Numbered from the stretch's first letter, positions 17,630 to 28,625 are shown. The stretch is 58,766 nucleotides of DNA from Campylobacterales bacterium (GCA_024278835.1 JAJRSK010000057.1:1-58766); one strand, 5' to 3'. Made by a program: numbers and translations. Notes: generated by a model not told the origin, from the sequence alone.

Positions 17630-18716
17630 CCCCAACTTAGCGCAGATAAAAGTCTATGAAGGGGGAAAACCTATCGAACTCGTCATCAGAGAGTATGGGA
17701 TAAAACCTGAAGATATCGTTAAGTTGGCTAGCAATGAAAACCCTTTTGGCGTGAGTAAAAAAGTAGAAAATGCCCTTCAAAAAGCCGCAAAAAATGTCTA
17801 TATGTATCCTGATGATAGTATGTTGGCACTCAAAGATGCTCTCTCTAAAAAGTATCAAATCAAAAATGAAAATCTCATTATTGGTGCAGGAAGTGATCAA
17901 GTAATTTTCTTTGCAGTCAATGCAAAATCCCACCCAAAGATGAAAATCCTTACTGCTAAAACCACCTTTGCTATGTATGATATCTATGCCAAACAAGTTG
18001 GCGCAACAATTCTAAAAACACCTTCACACCAACATATTCTTTCAGAGTTTTTAGAGATTTATGAAGCCAATAAGGATATCGATATCATCTTTTTATGCCT
18101 GCCAAATAATCCCCTTGGAGAGTGTTTAAAACGCGAAGATGTTTATCAATTTTTAGAAAAAATAGGCTCAAATACTTTGGTCGTTATCGATGGTGCCTAT
18201 CAAGACTTTGCTTCGGCAAAAGATGATGCTATGCATATAGAACCATCCGACTTGATTAATAGATTCCAAAATGCTCTCTATCTAGGTACCTTTTCTAAGT
18301 CGTATGCTTTAGGTGGTTTGCGTGTGGGATATGGCATAGCACAAAAAGAAATCATGGATACTCTTTATAAAATGCGTCCTCCTTTTAATGTTACTTCACT
18401 CTCATTGGAAGGTGCTTTAGCTGCCTTAGAAGACAAAGACTTTCTTAGCAAGAGTATAGAAAATAACTTCAAAGAGATGAAAAAATACGAAAGCTTTGCA
18501 AGAGAAAATAAAATAGATTTTATAAATAGCTTTACGAATTTTATTACTTTACTTTTTTCAGATGACATGTCATCCAAAGAGTGTGCTCAAATCTTATTAA
18601 AAAAAGGTATAATAATCAGAGATTTAACAAGCTATGGTGTCAATGGCATCAGAGTTACGATAGGCACTCCTGCGCAAAATGATAGATTTTTAGAGGAGTT
18701 TAAAAAATTACTATAG
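17619..18716 (+). CDS. hisC: Histidinol-phosphate aminotransferase
   Basis: 365 residues, fold type I PLP aminotransferase. Conserved: LASNENPFGVSKKV (about 36-49), GAGSDQVIFF, CLPNNPLGE, VVIDGAYQDF and the PLP lysine region YLGTFSKSYALGGLRVGYG (about 222-240, K in FSKSYAL). It makes histidinol phosphate and, next to pheA, may also transaminate aromatic 2-oxo acids, a known side activity in bacteria lacking TyrB. It overlaps pheA by 11 bases and is 12 bases before fliF, the arrangement seen in C. jejuni. Confidence 0.93.
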   Translation: MKFNPNLAQIKVYEGGKPIELVIREYGIKPEDIVKLASNENPFGVSKKVENALQKAAKNVYMYPDDSMLALKDALSKKYQIKNENLIIGAGSDQVIFFAVNAKSHPKMKILTAKTTFAMYDIYAKQVGATILKTPSHQHILSEFLEIYEANKDIDIIFLCLPNNPLGECLKREDVYQFLEKIGSNTLVVIDGAYQDFASAKDDAMHIEPSDLINRFQNALYLGTFSKSYALGGLRVGYGIAQKEIMDTLYKMRPPFNVTSLSLEGALAALEDKDFLSKSIENNFKEMKKYESFARENKIDFINSFTNFITLLFSDDMSSKECAQILLKKGIIIRDLTSYGVNGIRVTIGTPAQNDRFLEEFKKLL

Positions 18717-18728
18717 ACTAGGTAAAGC

Positions 18729-20414
18729 ATGGATTTTAAAACTCTGGTAGAACAGATTACAACGCTCTTTACATCCCTCAACAAAAAACAAAAAACCATC
18801 ATTGCCCTCTCCACCATGGCAGTCATCGGTTTTGTTGTATTTTTAGTGCTTTATACCAATGCAAAAAAAGATAAAGATGGTTATGCTGTTTTATTTAACA
18901 AACTATCCCCATCTGACTCAGCACTGGTTATCAAGCAGTTAGAAACAGATAATATCCCTTATAAAATAGTCAATGAAAATGTTATCAAAGTACCCAAAGA
19001 AAATGTCTATAAAGAGCGTATCGTTATCGCATCCCAAGGTATACCAAAAAATAGTAAAGTTGGCTTTGAACTTTTTGATACGCAAAATTTTGTAGAGACT
19101 GATTTTGCACAAAACATCAAGTATCTTCGTGCCCTAGAAGGAGAACTCTCCCGTACTATTGAAGCACTCACCCCCATTGAAGATGCTACTGTACACATAG
19201 CCTTGCCTAAAGAGACGGTATTTGTACAAAAAGAGACACTTCCAACTGCTTCGGTTGTACTACGAACACTCCCCTCCATGAAGCTAACTTCCAAGCAAGT
19301 AATAGGTATCAAAAACCTCATCTCCGCCTCTGTCACCAAACTCATGCCTGCTAATGTAAAAATCATCGACCAAAATGGTGACCCTTTAGATGAGAGCAGT
19401 AGTGATGGCTATGGTGCTGAAGATATCAGCGCACAGGTACAGTATAAAAAGAAGTTTGAAAAAGCCCTTGAAGAGAAGATAAATAAAATTCTCTCACCCG
19501 TTGTAGGTGGAAGAGAACACTTAGTAGCAAAGGTAACCGCTGATTTTAACTTTGAACAAAAAAGTACCATTGATGAGTATTATGATCCGGAATCTGTTGT
19601 CAGAAGTGAGCAGAGTAGTGAAGAGAAAAAAGAGGGAGGAAAATCAGAAAAAGAAGCCTCAGGTGTTCCTGGCGCCATCTCCAATATCTCACCAACAGAA
19701 CCCTTAGATAAAAAGGGCAAGAATAAGGGAGAGAAGTATGAAAAGAGTACAACAACGACTAACTATGAAATCTCCAAAAAAGTAACCAACACACAAGGAG
19801 AATTTGCCACACTCAAACGTATAACGGCAGCCGTAGTTGTCGATGGAAAATATAAAACCAATGAAACTGATCCCAATAAAATAGACTATAGTAGCTTGGA
19901 TAAAAGTGAGCTTGCTGCCATTGACGGTATCGTCAAAAGAAGTATCGGTTTTAATGATAAAAGAGGTGACGAAGTGACCGTTACCAACTTGCAATTTAAA
20001 TCAGATGCAGGTAATAAAGAACCTGAAAACATCTCAGAAACTACCGCAAAATATGTCAATCCTCTCTTACCCATCTTAAAATATATTGCTGCTGGTCTAC
20101 TTTTACTAGTCTTTTATAAAAAAATAATCAAACCATTTTCAGAAAAAATGATTCAAGATTTTGAGCAAGTAGAAGAAGAGGAAGAATTTGAACTTCATGA
20201 TATAGAAGATGAGATAGAAAACAATGAAGCACTAGAAAAGTACAATCAAGCCAAGAAAAAGATAGAAGCTGAACTTGGTATCAATGATGAAATGGATGAA
20301 CAGACCCTTAAACATACAATTTTATTAGAACGCATGCAAACGGACATCAACAACAACCCAGAAGAGTTGGCTAAACTAATTCAAACTGTTATGCAAAGCG
20401 GCAAAGAGATATGA
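18729..20414 (+). CDS. fliF: Flagellar MS-ring protein FliF
   Basis: 561 residues. A first transmembrane helix (about 24-43; TIIALSTMAVIGFVVFLVLY), YscJ/FliF ring-building domains (about 47-220, with TDFAQNIKYLRALEGELSRTIEALT), a variable charged region (about 280-340), a second transmembrane helix (about 446-463) and a long acidic C-terminal tail that binds FliG. FliF forms the membrane ring on which the flagellar rotor and export gate assemble. First of fliF-fliG-fliH-dxs. Length is normal (about 560). Confidence 0.96.
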   Translation: MDFKTLVEQITTLFTSLNKKQKTIIALSTMAVIGFVVFLVLYTNAKKDKDGYAVLFNKLSPSDSALVIKQLETDNIPYKIVNENVIKVPKENVYKERIVIASQGIPKNSKVGFELFDTQNFVETDFAQNIKYLRALEGELSRTIEALTPIEDATVHIALPKETVFVQKETLPTASVVLRTLPSMKLTSKQVIGIKNLISASVTKLMPANVKIIDQNGDPLDESSSDGYGAEDISAQVQYKKKFEKALEEKINKILSPVVGGREHLVAKVTADFNFEQKSTIDEYYDPESVVRSEQSSEEKKEGGKSEKEASGVPGAISNISPTEPLDKKGKNKGEKYEKSTTTTNYEISKKVTNTQGEFATLKRITAAVVVDGKYKTNETDPNKIDYSSLDKSELAAIDGIVKRSIGFNDKRGDEVTVTNLQFKSDAGNKEPENISETTAKYVNPLLPILKYIAAGLLLLVFYKKIIKPFSEKMIQDFEQVEEEEEFELHDIEDEIENNEALEKYNQAKKKIEAELGINDEMDEQTLKHTILLERMQTDINNNPEELAKLIQTVMQSGKEI

Positions 20415-20430
20415 GTAAAGGAAAAGTACT

Positions 20431-21480
20431 ATGGACGATATAAGAACAAATGACATTGTTTTAAACAAAGAGCAACAAGAAATATACGATGATTTAAGTA
20501 TAGGGCAAAAAGTTGCTATTCTTTTAATGCAACTTGGTGAAGAGACCACATCACGAGTTTTTGCCAATCTTGATGTGGATTTAATCACACAAATCTCTAC
20601 TGAATTAGCATTGGTAAAAAATGTTGAACAACCTGTTTCTGCTATGATACTTGATGAATTTAGTACCCTAATGAAGAGTAATCAATATATCTTAAGTGGT
20701 GGCTTGGACTATGCAAAAGAAGTTCTCTTTAAGACTTTTGGTGTAGACACAGCCAATTCTATACTGGCTAAACTCACAAAAGACTTAGGTGATGCTCAGA
20801 GTTTTAAATTTTTAGCAAAAGTAAAACCTGAACAATTAGCTGATTTTATCGTGACGGAGCATCCACAAACTATAGCCCTTATCCTTGCACATATGAGTGC
20901 TATTTCAGCAGCAGAAACCCTCTCCTTTTTTGAAGATGACCTCAAAGCTGATGTCACGATACGTATGGCAAACTTGGGCGATATTTCTCCTTCTATCATC
21001 AAAAGAGTCTCCGCTGTTTTAGAGAGTAAACTAGAGTCTCTCACAACTTATAAAGTTGAAGTTGGTGGACCTCGCGCTGTGGCAGAAATGCTCAATAAAC
21101 TAGGTCAAAAAGCAACCAAGTCAACTATTGAACTTGTAGAAAAAGCAGATAGCGCACTTGCAAGTACAATCAAAGAGTTGATGTTTACTTTTGAAGATAT
21201 TGATAAACTTGATGCAAACGCTATACGTGAGCTACTCAAAGTGCTAGATCAAAACCAACTGATGGTGGCACTCAAAGGTTCCGCAGGAGATTTAAAAGAA
21301 AAATTTATGTCAAATATGTCCCAACGGGCTGCTGAAGCGTTTGAGGAAGAGATGCAATTTTTAGGTGCAGTAAAAGTTAAAGATGTTGAGGATGCCCAAC
21401 GGGCTATCGTAGAAGAAGTAGGTAAACTGGCTGAAAAAGGTCTTGTTCAAATGGGTGATGCTGACGAGGTTATAGAATAA
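20431..21480 (+). CDS. fliG: Flagellar motor switch protein FliG
   Basis: 349 residues. FliG forms the rotor face against MotA and joins FliF to FliM. Recognised parts: N-terminal domain with GQKVAILLMQLGEETTSRVFANL (about 27-50), middle-domain EHPQTIALILAHM (about 145-157), and C-terminal MFTFEDIDKLDANAIRELLK (about 250-270) with the charged torque helix region further on (MSQRAAEAFEEEMQFLGAVKVKDVEDAQ). It follows fliF by 16 bases and precedes fliH by 1 base. Confidence 0.96.
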   Translation: MDDIRTNDIVLNKEQQEIYDDLSIGQKVAILLMQLGEETTSRVFANLDVDLITQISTELALVKNVEQPVSAMILDEFSTLMKSNQYILSGGLDYAKEVLFKTFGVDTANSILAKLTKDLGDAQSFKFLAKVKPEQLADFIVTEHPQTIALILAHMSAISAAETLSFFEDDLKADVTIRMANLGDISPSIIKRVSAVLESKLESLTTYKVEVGGPRAVAEMLNKLGQKATKSTIELVEKADSALASTIKELMFTFEDIDKLDANAIRELLKVLDQNQLMVALKGSAGDLKEKFMSNMSQRAAEAFEEEMQFLGAVKVKDVEDAQRAIVEEVGKLAEKGLVQMGDADEVIE

Positions 21481-21481
21481 G

Positions 21482-22249
21482 ATGGGTAAGATAATAGATG
21501 CTGACAAACTCAATGAACACCATGTCAAAAAATTTCAATTTACTGCACTAGCGGTCAATCAAGAGAAAAAAGAACCTTTCAATCCTACACTCTTTACTGA
21601 TAATGAAGAAGTAATAGAAAGTACACAAGAAGAAGAAAAGCCAAAAAACAACAATGAGGCAGATGCACTACTCCAAAAGATAGAACATCTCAGTAGCGAA
21701 AATATCAGACTTGAAACAGAGTTAGAAACTCTTAAAAATGAGTTTGATGAGAGAGTTACAAAAGAGCGTGAAGAAGCATATGAAAAAGGTAAAGTGGAAG
21801 GTATAAAAGATACGCAAGAAACACTACAAGAACACAATGATGAGCTCAATATCCAACTCATAAAATCCATTACGGCCTTAGATGAACAAATCCAAAAACA
21901 TGAAGAATTTTTCACCTCTTGCAAAGATGAATTGGTTGAAGCCTCAACAATAATTGCTGAAAAAATCATTAAAAAAGAGTTAGAAGACCATTCAGAGATA
22001 GTCGCCAAAAAACTCGCTGATACCTTTATCAATGATTTAAAAGAGGCAAGTACAATTACTCTCAAAGTTAACCCAAAAGATGCACGATATATCGAGGAAC
22101 ATTATAAAGAGAAAAAAAACATTAAAATAGACGCTGATGATGCCATAAATAAAGGTGGAATCATTATACTTAGTGACATAGGAAATATTGACGGCAATAT
22201 CGATACACGCGTGGAAAAAGCGATTGCCTTGATAAAACGAGAGGGTTAG
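21482..22249 (+). CDS. fliH: Flagellar export ATPase regulator FliH
   Basis: 255 residues. A variable Glu/Lys-rich N-terminal part, a long coiled coil (about 60-140; with the EEAYEKGKVEGIKDTQETL glycine-repeat-like stretch) and the conserved C-terminal domain (about 145-250; STIIAEKIIKKEL, RYIEEHYKEKKNIKI, GGIIILSDIGNIDGNIDTRVEKAI). FliH binds and restrains the FliI ATPase and joins it to the C-ring. Identification rests on the C-terminal domain and the position between fliG and dxs. Confidence 0.92.
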   Translation: MGKIIDADKLNEHHVKKFQFTALAVNQEKKEPFNPTLFTDNEEVIESTQEEEKPKNNNEADALLQKIEHLSSENIRLETELETLKNEFDERVTKEREEAYEKGKVEGIKDTQETLQEHNDELNIQLIKSITALDEQIQKHEEFFTSCKDELVEASTIIAEKIIKKELEDHSEIVAKKLADTFINDLKEASTITLKVNPKDARYIEEHYKEKKNIKIDADDAINKGGIIILSDIGNIDGNIDTRVEKAIALIKREG

Positions 22250-22250
22250 C

Positions 22251-24065
22251 ATGAATATAAAAGAGTATTCTTTGGATGAACTAGATACTCTGTGCTCTGA
22301 AATAAGAGAAAAGATACTAGAAACAGTCAGTCAAAATGGTGGACATTTAAGTTCTACCTTAGGTGTTGTTGAACTTATAGTTGCGATGCATTATGTCTTC
22401 GATGTAGAAAAAGATCCCTTTATTTTTGATGTCTCACACCAAGCATATGCCCATAAACTTTTAACTGGCAGGTGGGATACCTTTGACACGCTTAGAACAT
22501 TTGGTGGGCTTAGTGGCTATACAAAACCTTCAGAATCTCCTTATGACTATTTTGTAGCGGGACATAGTTCTACCTCTATCTCATTAGCCGTAGGTGCAGC
22601 AAAAGCAATTAAACTTAAAAATGAAGATAGACTCCCCATTGCACTCATTGGTGATGGTTCGATGACAGCAGGTATGGTCTATGAAGCAATGAATGAATTA
22701 GGTGATAGGAAATATCCTGTGGTTATCATTCTTAATGACAATGAGATGAGTATCGCCAAGCCAATTGGTGCTATATCAAACTATCTTTCACAAGTCATGG
22801 CTGGTAAGTTTTACCAAAAAATGAAAGAAAATACAAAAAATATTTTAGAGCACCTTCCAGAAGGGGCAACTTATGTGGCAAAAAGATTTGATGAGAGTTT
22901 AAAACTCATCACCCCCGGACTTCTTTTTGAAGAGTTGGGCTTAGAATATATAGGACCTACCGATGGTCACAACCTTGAAGCCTTGATAGAAAGTTTCACT
23001 CTTGCAAAAGAGATGAAAAAGCCTGTTATCATCCATACGCAGACAACCAAAGGTAAAGGCTATGATAAAGCTGAAGGGAACTTTGAACACTGGCATGGTG
23101 TCAGCAAATTTGACCTTGACACAGGGGAAGCCATTAGCCGTGGTGGTGAAAAAAATGCTACCACTCTATTTAGTGAAAGTCTACTAAAACTTGCCCTTAA
23201 ACACAAAAATGTTGTGGGCGTCACTGCCGCTATGCCTAGTGGCACTGGTATCAAACTTTTGATGGAAGAGTTACCTGAACGATTTTGGGATGTGGCTATC
23301 GCCGAACAGCATGCAGTCACCTCCATGTGTGCTATGGCAAAAGAGGGATTTAAACCTTTTATCACTATCTATTCTACCTTTTTACAACGCGCGTATGATC
23401 AAGTAATTCATGATGCTTGTATCATGAATTTACCAGTGGTATTTGCTATAGATAGAGCTGGTATTGTAGGTGAGGATGGAGAGACACACCAAGGAACATT
23501 TGATATCTCATTTTTGCGTGCTATTCCCAACATGACACTCTTTGCACCACGTGATGGGGCAACTCTCGATACTATGATAGAGTTTTCATACCATCATAAT
23601 TCACCATGTGCGATTCGCTATCCTCGTGGTGCTTTTATCAAAATAGATGATTATCCATGTGATAAAATCAGCGTTGGTAAATCTCAACTTTTAAAACATT
23701 CAGATAGTGAAATACTATTTATCGGTTATGGTAATGGCGTAGGACGTGCATATCAAACGATACAGGAACTTGACTATCATGATAAGATTGCATTGCTAGA
23801 CTTAATGTTTGTCAAACCACTAGATGCGACACTTTTAAAAGAACTTTCAAAGCAATATAAAAAATGGTTTATCTTTTCTGACTCATCAAAAATGGGTGGT
23901 GTAGCCTCTGCTATCAGTGAGCTAGGGATCCCAAATATTGAGATAATATCTTTTGAGTATGAAGATAAATTTGTCCCACATGGGAATACCACTTTAGTGG
24001 AAGAGTCCTTGCAGCTTCGTCCTGTAGATTTGGCAAAGAGAGTCACACAACACCTTTCATCATAG
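22251..24065 (+). CDS. dxs: 1-deoxy-D-xylulose-5-phosphate synthase
   Basis: 604 residues. Dxs condenses pyruvate and glyceraldehyde 3-phosphate with thiamine diphosphate, the entry step of the MEP isoprenoid pathway. Conserved: NGGHLSSTLGVVELIVAMHYVF (about 25-46), DVSHQAYAHKLLTG, AGHSSTSIS, the ThDP/Mg site GDGSMTAGMVYEAMNELG (about 139-156) with NDNEMSI, and the second-domain GIAEQHAVT-like AIAEQHAVTSMCAMA. It starts 1 base after fliH, as in C. jejuni. Slightly shorter than E. coli Dxs (620). TATCATGATA at 23775 encodes YHD. Confidence 0.96.
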   Translation: MNIKEYSLDELDTLCSEIREKILETVSQNGGHLSSTLGVVELIVAMHYVFDVEKDPFIFDVSHQAYAHKLLTGRWDTFDTLRTFGGLSGYTKPSESPYDYFVAGHSSTSISLAVGAAKAIKLKNEDRLPIALIGDGSMTAGMVYEAMNELGDRKYPVVIILNDNEMSIAKPIGAISNYLSQVMAGKFYQKMKENTKNILEHLPEGATYVAKRFDESLKLITPGLLFEELGLEYIGPTDGHNLEALIESFTLAKEMKKPVIIHTQTTKGKGYDKAEGNFEHWHGVSKFDLDTGEAISRGGEKNATTLFSESLLKLALKHKNVVGVTAAMPSGTGIKLLMEELPERFWDVAIAEQHAVTSMCAMAKEGFKPFITIYSTFLQRAYDQVIHDACIMNLPVVFAIDRAGIVGEDGETHQGTFDISFLRAIPNMTLFAPRDGATLDTMIEFSYHHNSPCAIRYPRGAFIKIDDYPCDKISVGKSQLLKHSDSEILFIGYGNGVGRAYQTIQELDYHDKIALLDLMFVKPLDATLLKELSKQYKKWFIFSDSSKMGGVASAISELGIPNIEIISFEYEDKFVPHGNTTLVEESLQLRPVDLAKRVTQHLSS

Positions 24066-24125
24066 GCACTTTATAAATTGTCCTATTTGCCGATATTAAA
24101 CATAATATTAAATAAGGCATATTAG

Positions 24126-25229
24126 ATGAAAATTGTACATATATTACCAAAGTTTGACACAGGTGGAGCAGAAAAGTTTTGTGTTGACATGTGTAATACC
24201 CTAGCAAAAGAAGAAGAAAATGATGTCTATCTTATCATCTTGGGAACAATTGATGATGATGAAATATTGGCTAAACAGGTAGAAAGTAGTGTCACTCTTA
24301 TAGCACTCAATAAACAAGGTAAAAGCCTTAAAGTAATTTATGACATCTACCATATGCTCAAAGAAATAAATCCTGATGTCACCCATACACACCTGAGAGC
24401 ACAGGCATACGCAGGCTTTCCTCTCATCGCTGCAGGTGTCCCAAATATACATACCATTCACAACTTAGCCCAAAAAGAGATAGGTGGCAAGGTGCGAAAA
24501 TTTTACAATTTTCTCTATAATAAATTTAACTTTACACCCGTGGCTATCAGTGATGAAGTACTCGTTTCTATGCATGATGAGTATGGCAGCAAATTTAATG
24601 AAAAGATAGACAATGGCGCTAAAGCTGTCACTAAGAGTCCTCTTTTTGAAAAAACTAAAGCCTATATAGACTCCTTACGGGACAATCATGAAACAAAAAT
24701 ATTTCTCACTGTAGGAAGATTAACTGAGCAAAAAAATTATATCATGATGGTCTCAGCATTTGAAGAGTTATTAGAAGAAGGATTAGAGATAAAACTCCTT
24801 ATCATCGGCTCTAAAACAAATGACAAATCCTATGCAGCTAAATGTGAAGCGAATCTTACACGAAGTGATAAAATATTTCTACTTGGTGAAAAAACAAACA
24901 TTGGTGATTATCTGCTTAATAGCGATGTTTTTACACTCTCCTCAATTTATGAAGGTATGCCTATATCCATCCTAGAAGCGATGTCAGCAGGTAAAGCTAC
25001 GATATCTACACCTGTAGGTGGTGTTGTCGATATCATTCAAGAGGGAGTCAATGGCTACCTTAGCGATGATATAAGTAAAGAGAGTTATAAAGAAGCGGTG
25101 AAAAAGTTTTTAAACCACCCTTCCTGTGACGCTGAAAAAACCCGTGCAATATTTGATGAAAGCTATTCAATTGAAAAAACAGCCAAAGAGTATACAGGAT
25201 TATATAAAAAAGTAAGTACTAAAAATTAA
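24126..25229 (+). CDS. GT4-family glycosyltransferase
   Basis: 367 residues, GT-B fold. N-terminal HILPKFDTGGAEKFCVDMCN is the typical acceptor-domain start, with the conserved HTHLRAQAYAG near residue 85. The C-terminal donor domain has VGRLTEQKNYIMMVSAF (about 196-212) and the nucleotide-sugar motif SSIYEGMPISILEAMSAGKATISTPVGG (about 276-303, EX7E). Substrate is unknown; surface polysaccharide or LPS is the usual role. It stands alone, 60 bases after dxs, in the place where C. jejuni has lepA as I recall. Start supported by AAGG 9-12 bases upstream. Confidence 0.85.
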   Translation: MKIVHILPKFDTGGAEKFCVDMCNTLAKEEENDVYLIILGTIDDDEILAKQVESSVTLIALNKQGKSLKVIYDIYHMLKEINPDVTHTHLRAQAYAGFPLIAAGVPNIHTIHNLAQKEIGGKVRKFYNFLYNKFNFTPVAISDEVLVSMHDEYGSKFNEKIDNGAKAVTKSPLFEKTKAYIDSLRDNHETKIFLTVGRLTEQKNYIMMVSAFEELLEEGLEIKLLIIGSKTNDKSYAAKCEANLTRSDKIFLLGEKTNIGDYLLNSDVFTLSSIYEGMPISILEAMSAGKATISTPVGGVVDIIQEGVNGYLSDDISKESYKEAVKKFLNHPSCDAEKTRAIFDESYSIEKTAKEYTGLYKKVSTKN

Positions 25230-25230
25230 G

Positions 25231-25307
25231 TGGTGTCCTCGACGCGATTCGAACGCGTGACCTCTCGATTAGGAATCGAGTGCTCTATCCAGCTGAGCTA
25301 CGAGGAC
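25231..25307 (-). tRNA. tRNA-Arg (anticodon CCT)
   Basis: 77 bases with the CCA end encoded. The acceptor stem GTCCTCG/CGAGGAC, D arm AGCTCAGCTGGATAGAGC, anticodon arm CTCGA-TTCCTAA-TCGAG and T arm GCGTTCGAATCGC all pair. Anticodon CCT reads AGG. It is 1 base past the glycosyltransferase stop on the opposite strand, so the two are convergent. Confidence 0.97.
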
Positions 25308-25363
25308 ACAAAATATTATCTTTCATTTCAAATATGAGTAGATAAATCGCTTTTTTGTAACAA

Positions 25364-25395
25364 AAAAAAGGTGGAACCTAAGCCCCACCTTTTTT
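25364..25395 (-). terminator. Bidirectional intrinsic terminator after fusA
   Basis: AAAAAAGGTGG at 25364-25374 pairs with CCACCTTTTTT at 25385-25395 around a 10-base loop. Read on the minus strand this ends the fusA transcript with a T-run. It could also act toward the plus strand. It is the end of the large superoperon. Confidence 0.85.
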
Positions 25396-25396
25396 A

Positions 25397-25410
25397 CTTA
25401 TCATGATAAG
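25397..25410. repeat. TATCATGATA copy in 14-bp palindrome CTTATCATGATAAG
   Basis: Perfect 14-bp palindrome between the fusA stop and its terminator. The core is at 25399-25408. Member of the window-wide family. Confidence 0.9.
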
Positions 25411-25420
25411 AGATGACTAA

Positions 25421-27511
25421 CTAGCCATTTCTCTTTTTGATAATTTCTTCAGAAACATTTCTAGGAACCTCACTATAGTGATCAAATTCCATTGCATATG
25501 TTGCACGACCTTGTGTTGCTGAACGAAGATCAGTAGAGTAACCAAACATCTCAGATAATGGTACAAAAGCGTTAACAATTTTATTGCCCGCTCTATCATC
25601 CATACCTTCAACTTGACCACGTCTTCTGTTAAGATCTCCGATAACATCACCCATGTAATCTTCAGGAACTTCTACTTCTACTTTCATCATAGGTTCCATG
25701 ATAGCCGCATCTGCATTTCTAGCACCTGCTTTAAAGCCCATTGAAGCAGCAAGTTTAAATGCCATCTCATTGGAATCAACATCATGGTATGAACCATCAT
25801 AAAGTGTGACTTTAACATCTTCCATAGGGTAACCAGCTAAAACACCGCCAGCCATCGCTTCTTGAACACCTTTATCAACTGCTGGGATAAACTCTCTAGG
25901 AACTGATCCACCTTTAATAGCATTGACAAATTCATACCCCTCCCCTGCTTCCATAGGCTCAAGTCTAAGGTAAACATGACCAAATTGGCCACGACCACCA
26001 GACTGTTTAGCATACTTGTACTCTTGCTCAACAGCTTTTTTGATACTTTCACGGTATGCAACTTGTGGTTGACCAATTTCAGCATCAACTTTAAACTCTC
26101 TCATCATACGATCAACAAGGATTTCAAGGTGAAGTTCACCCATACCTGAGATGATAGTTTGACCAGATTCTTCGTCAGTTTCAACACGGAAAGATGGATC
26201 TTCTTGTGCAAGTTTTTGTAAAGCGATACCCATTTTCTCTTGATCAGCTTTTGTTTTTGGTTCAACTGCAACAGAGATAACTGGATCCGGGAAGTCCATT
26301 CTTTCAAGAACAACTTTATCCTCAGGTGCACATAGTGTATCACCAGTCGTTGTGTTTTTAAGACCAACAACCGCGCCGATTTCACCAGCATAAATCTCTT
26401 TAACTTCTTCACGCTTGATAGCGTGCATCTTCATGATACGACCAATACGCTCTTTTTTATCTTTTGTTGAGTTGTGTACATAGGAACCTGACTCTAAAGA
26501 ACCACGATACACACGGATAAATGTTAATTGACCAACAAATGGATCTGTCATGATTTTAAATGCCAATGAAGCAAAGTGACCTTCATCAGATGAAGCAACA
26601 ATCACTTCTTCTTCTTCATCATCCATCATCGTACCTTTGATATCCGCTACTTCTAATGGAGAAGGAAGATAAGCAACAACAGCGTCAAGTAAAGTTTGAA
26701 CACCTTTATTCTTAAATGCTGTACCACAAGTCATAGGTACGATATGCATAGAGATAGTTGCATCTTTAATACCTTTGATGATTTCATCATTTGAGATTTC
26801 TTCACCTTCAAGGAATTTTTCCATCAAAGATTCATTACACTCAGCTTCAGCAATCTTCTCAATCATATTTTCACGATACTCTTCTGCTTTTTCTTGCATA
26901 TCAGCAGGAATATCTTCTACATGGTAATTTGAACCCATTGCCGCATCTTGATCCCAAACAATCGCTTTCATTTGAACCAAATCAACTACACCAGCAAAGT
27001 GTTCTTCTGCACCAATAGGTAGTTGAATAGGTACGGGATTACCTTTTAAACGATCTTTGATTTGTCTCTCAACTTCATAATAATCTGCACCCGTTCTATC
27101 CATCTTATTAACAAATACTAAAGATGGCACACCATAACGATTTCTTTGTCTCCAAACAGTTTCAGACTGAGGTTGAACACCACCAACAGCACAGAAAACT
27201 GATACAGCACCATCAAGTACACGCATAGAACGTTCAACTTCAATAGTGAAGTCAACGTGACCTGGAGTATCAATGATATTGATTTGCTTGCCATCCCACT
27301 CACAAGTAGTCGCAGCAGAAGTAATCGTAATACCTCTCTCTTGCTCTTGCTCCATCCAATCCATCGTTGCAGCACCATCATGTACTTCACCGATTTTATG
27401 TTCAACACCTGTATAGAAAAGAATTCGTTCAGTTGTCGTTGTTTTACCTGCATCGATATGCGCAGCGATACCAATATTTCTTAAATCACCAAGTTTATGC
27501 GTTCTAGCCAT
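25421..27511 (-). CDS. fusA: Elongation factor G
   Basis: 696 residues. EF-G drives translocation of the ribosome with GTP. G1 [22 protein letters not shown] (about 15-36), G2 region [12 protein letters not shown]3 DTPGHVDF, G4 NKMDR, then domains II-V including [18 protein letters not shown] (about 470-487) and the C-terminal [19 protein letters not shown]. Length is standard. Last gene of rpsL-rpsG-fusA; 15 bases after rpsG. No TATCATGATA lies inside the coding region. An intrinsic terminator follows. Confidence 0.98.
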   Translation of the reverse strand: MARTHKLGDLRNIGIAAHIDAGKTTTTERILFYTGVEHKIGEVHDGAATMDWMEQEQERGITITSAATTCEWDGKQINIIDTPGHVDFTIEVERSMRVLDGAVSVFCAVGGVQPQSETVWRQRNRYGVPSLVFVNKMDRTGADYYEVERQIKDRLKGNPVPIQLPIGAEEHFAGVVDLVQMKAIVWDQDAAMGSNYHVEDIPADMQEKAEEYRENMIEKIAEAECNESLMEKFLEGEEISNDEIIKGIKDATISMHIVPMTCGTAFKNKGVQTLLDAVVAYLPSPLEVADIKGTMMDDEEEEVIVASSDEGHFASLAFKIMTDPFVGQLTFIRVYRGSLESGSYVHNSTKDKKERIGRIMKMHAIKREEVKEIYAGEIGAVVGLKNTTTGDTLCAPEDKVVLERMDFPDPVISVAVEPKTKADQEKMGIALQKLAQEDPSFRVETDEESGQTIISGMGELHLEILVDRMMREFKVDAEIGQPQVAYRESIKKAVEQEYKYAKQSGGRGQFGHVYLRLEPMEAGEGYEFVNAIKGGSVPREFIPAVDKGVQEAMAGGVLAGYPMEDVKVTLYDGSYHDVDSNEMAFKLAASMGFKAGARNADAAIMEPMMKVEVEVPEDYMGDVIGDLNRRRGQVEGMDDRAGNKIVNAFVPLSEMFGYSTDLRSATQGRATYAMEFDHYSEVPRNVSEEIIKKRNG

Positions 27512-27526
27512 TATAAGTTCCTTTGA

Positions 27527-28003
<477 letters not shown>

Positions 28004-28129
28004 TCAATTTTGCAATTTACTCAAACTTTATCCACAAAGGTTGTGCCTGATAAAGCCTGGCGAATTTAACAATAATATATCTATTTATTAACGTATTCCT
28101 ATCATCATGATAAGTTACGCACAGTTAAT

Positions 28130-28501
28130 TTACTTAGGTCTCTTAGTTCCGTATTTACTTCTTGCAACTTTTCTATTTGCAACACCGGCAGTATCAAGCG
28201 CACCACGGACGATGTGATATTTTACACCAGGTAAATCTTTTACCCTTCCACCTCTTACTAGAACGATTGAGTGTTCTTGAAGGTTATGACCCTCACCACC
28301 GATATATGATATTACTTCATAACCGCTCGTTAATCTAACTTTTGCAACTTTTCTTAAAGCTGAGTTTGGTTTTTTCGGAGTCGTAGTATAAACTCTCGTA
28401 CACACACCTCTTCTTTGAGGACATTTTTCAAGCGCTGGTGATTTTGATTTTTTAATCACACGTTTACGCTCTTTTCTTATCAATTGATTGATAGTAGGCA
28501 C
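28130..28501 (-). CDS. rpsL: 30S ribosomal protein S12
   Basis: 123 residues. S12 lies at the decoding centre. The motif [12 protein letters not shown] has lysine at residue 43, and [12 protein letters not shown] keeps the second conserved lysine; both are the streptomycin-sensitive wild-type residues. First gene of the rpsL-rpsG-fusA group. The 164 bases upstream, after the rpoC stop, hold the 30-bp palindrome and a 12-bp palindrome ACACCTAGGTGT (28532-28543), so rpsL may have its own promoter there. Confidence 0.98.
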   Translation of the reverse strand: MPTINQLIRKERKRVIKKSKSPALEKCPQRRGVCTRVYTTTPKKPNSALRKVAKVRLTSGYEVISYIGGEGHNLQEHSIVLVRGGRVKDLPGVKYHIVRGALDTAGVANRKVARSKYGTKRPK

Positions 28502-28625
28502 ATTGTTTCCTTTACTAAATTTTTCTATTACACACCTAGGTGTATAAAGGTCGGCTATGATACTAAAAATGAGATTATGTTTTGCTTAATTTAAGGGATT
28601 ACTAATATATAGAGGAAATGTATTG

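Noticed and set aside
25837-26412. Extra ORFs inside fusA on the same strand
   Set aside because: Out-of-frame readings of EF-G codons with low-complexity Leu/Lys content; the EF-G frame is intact throughout.
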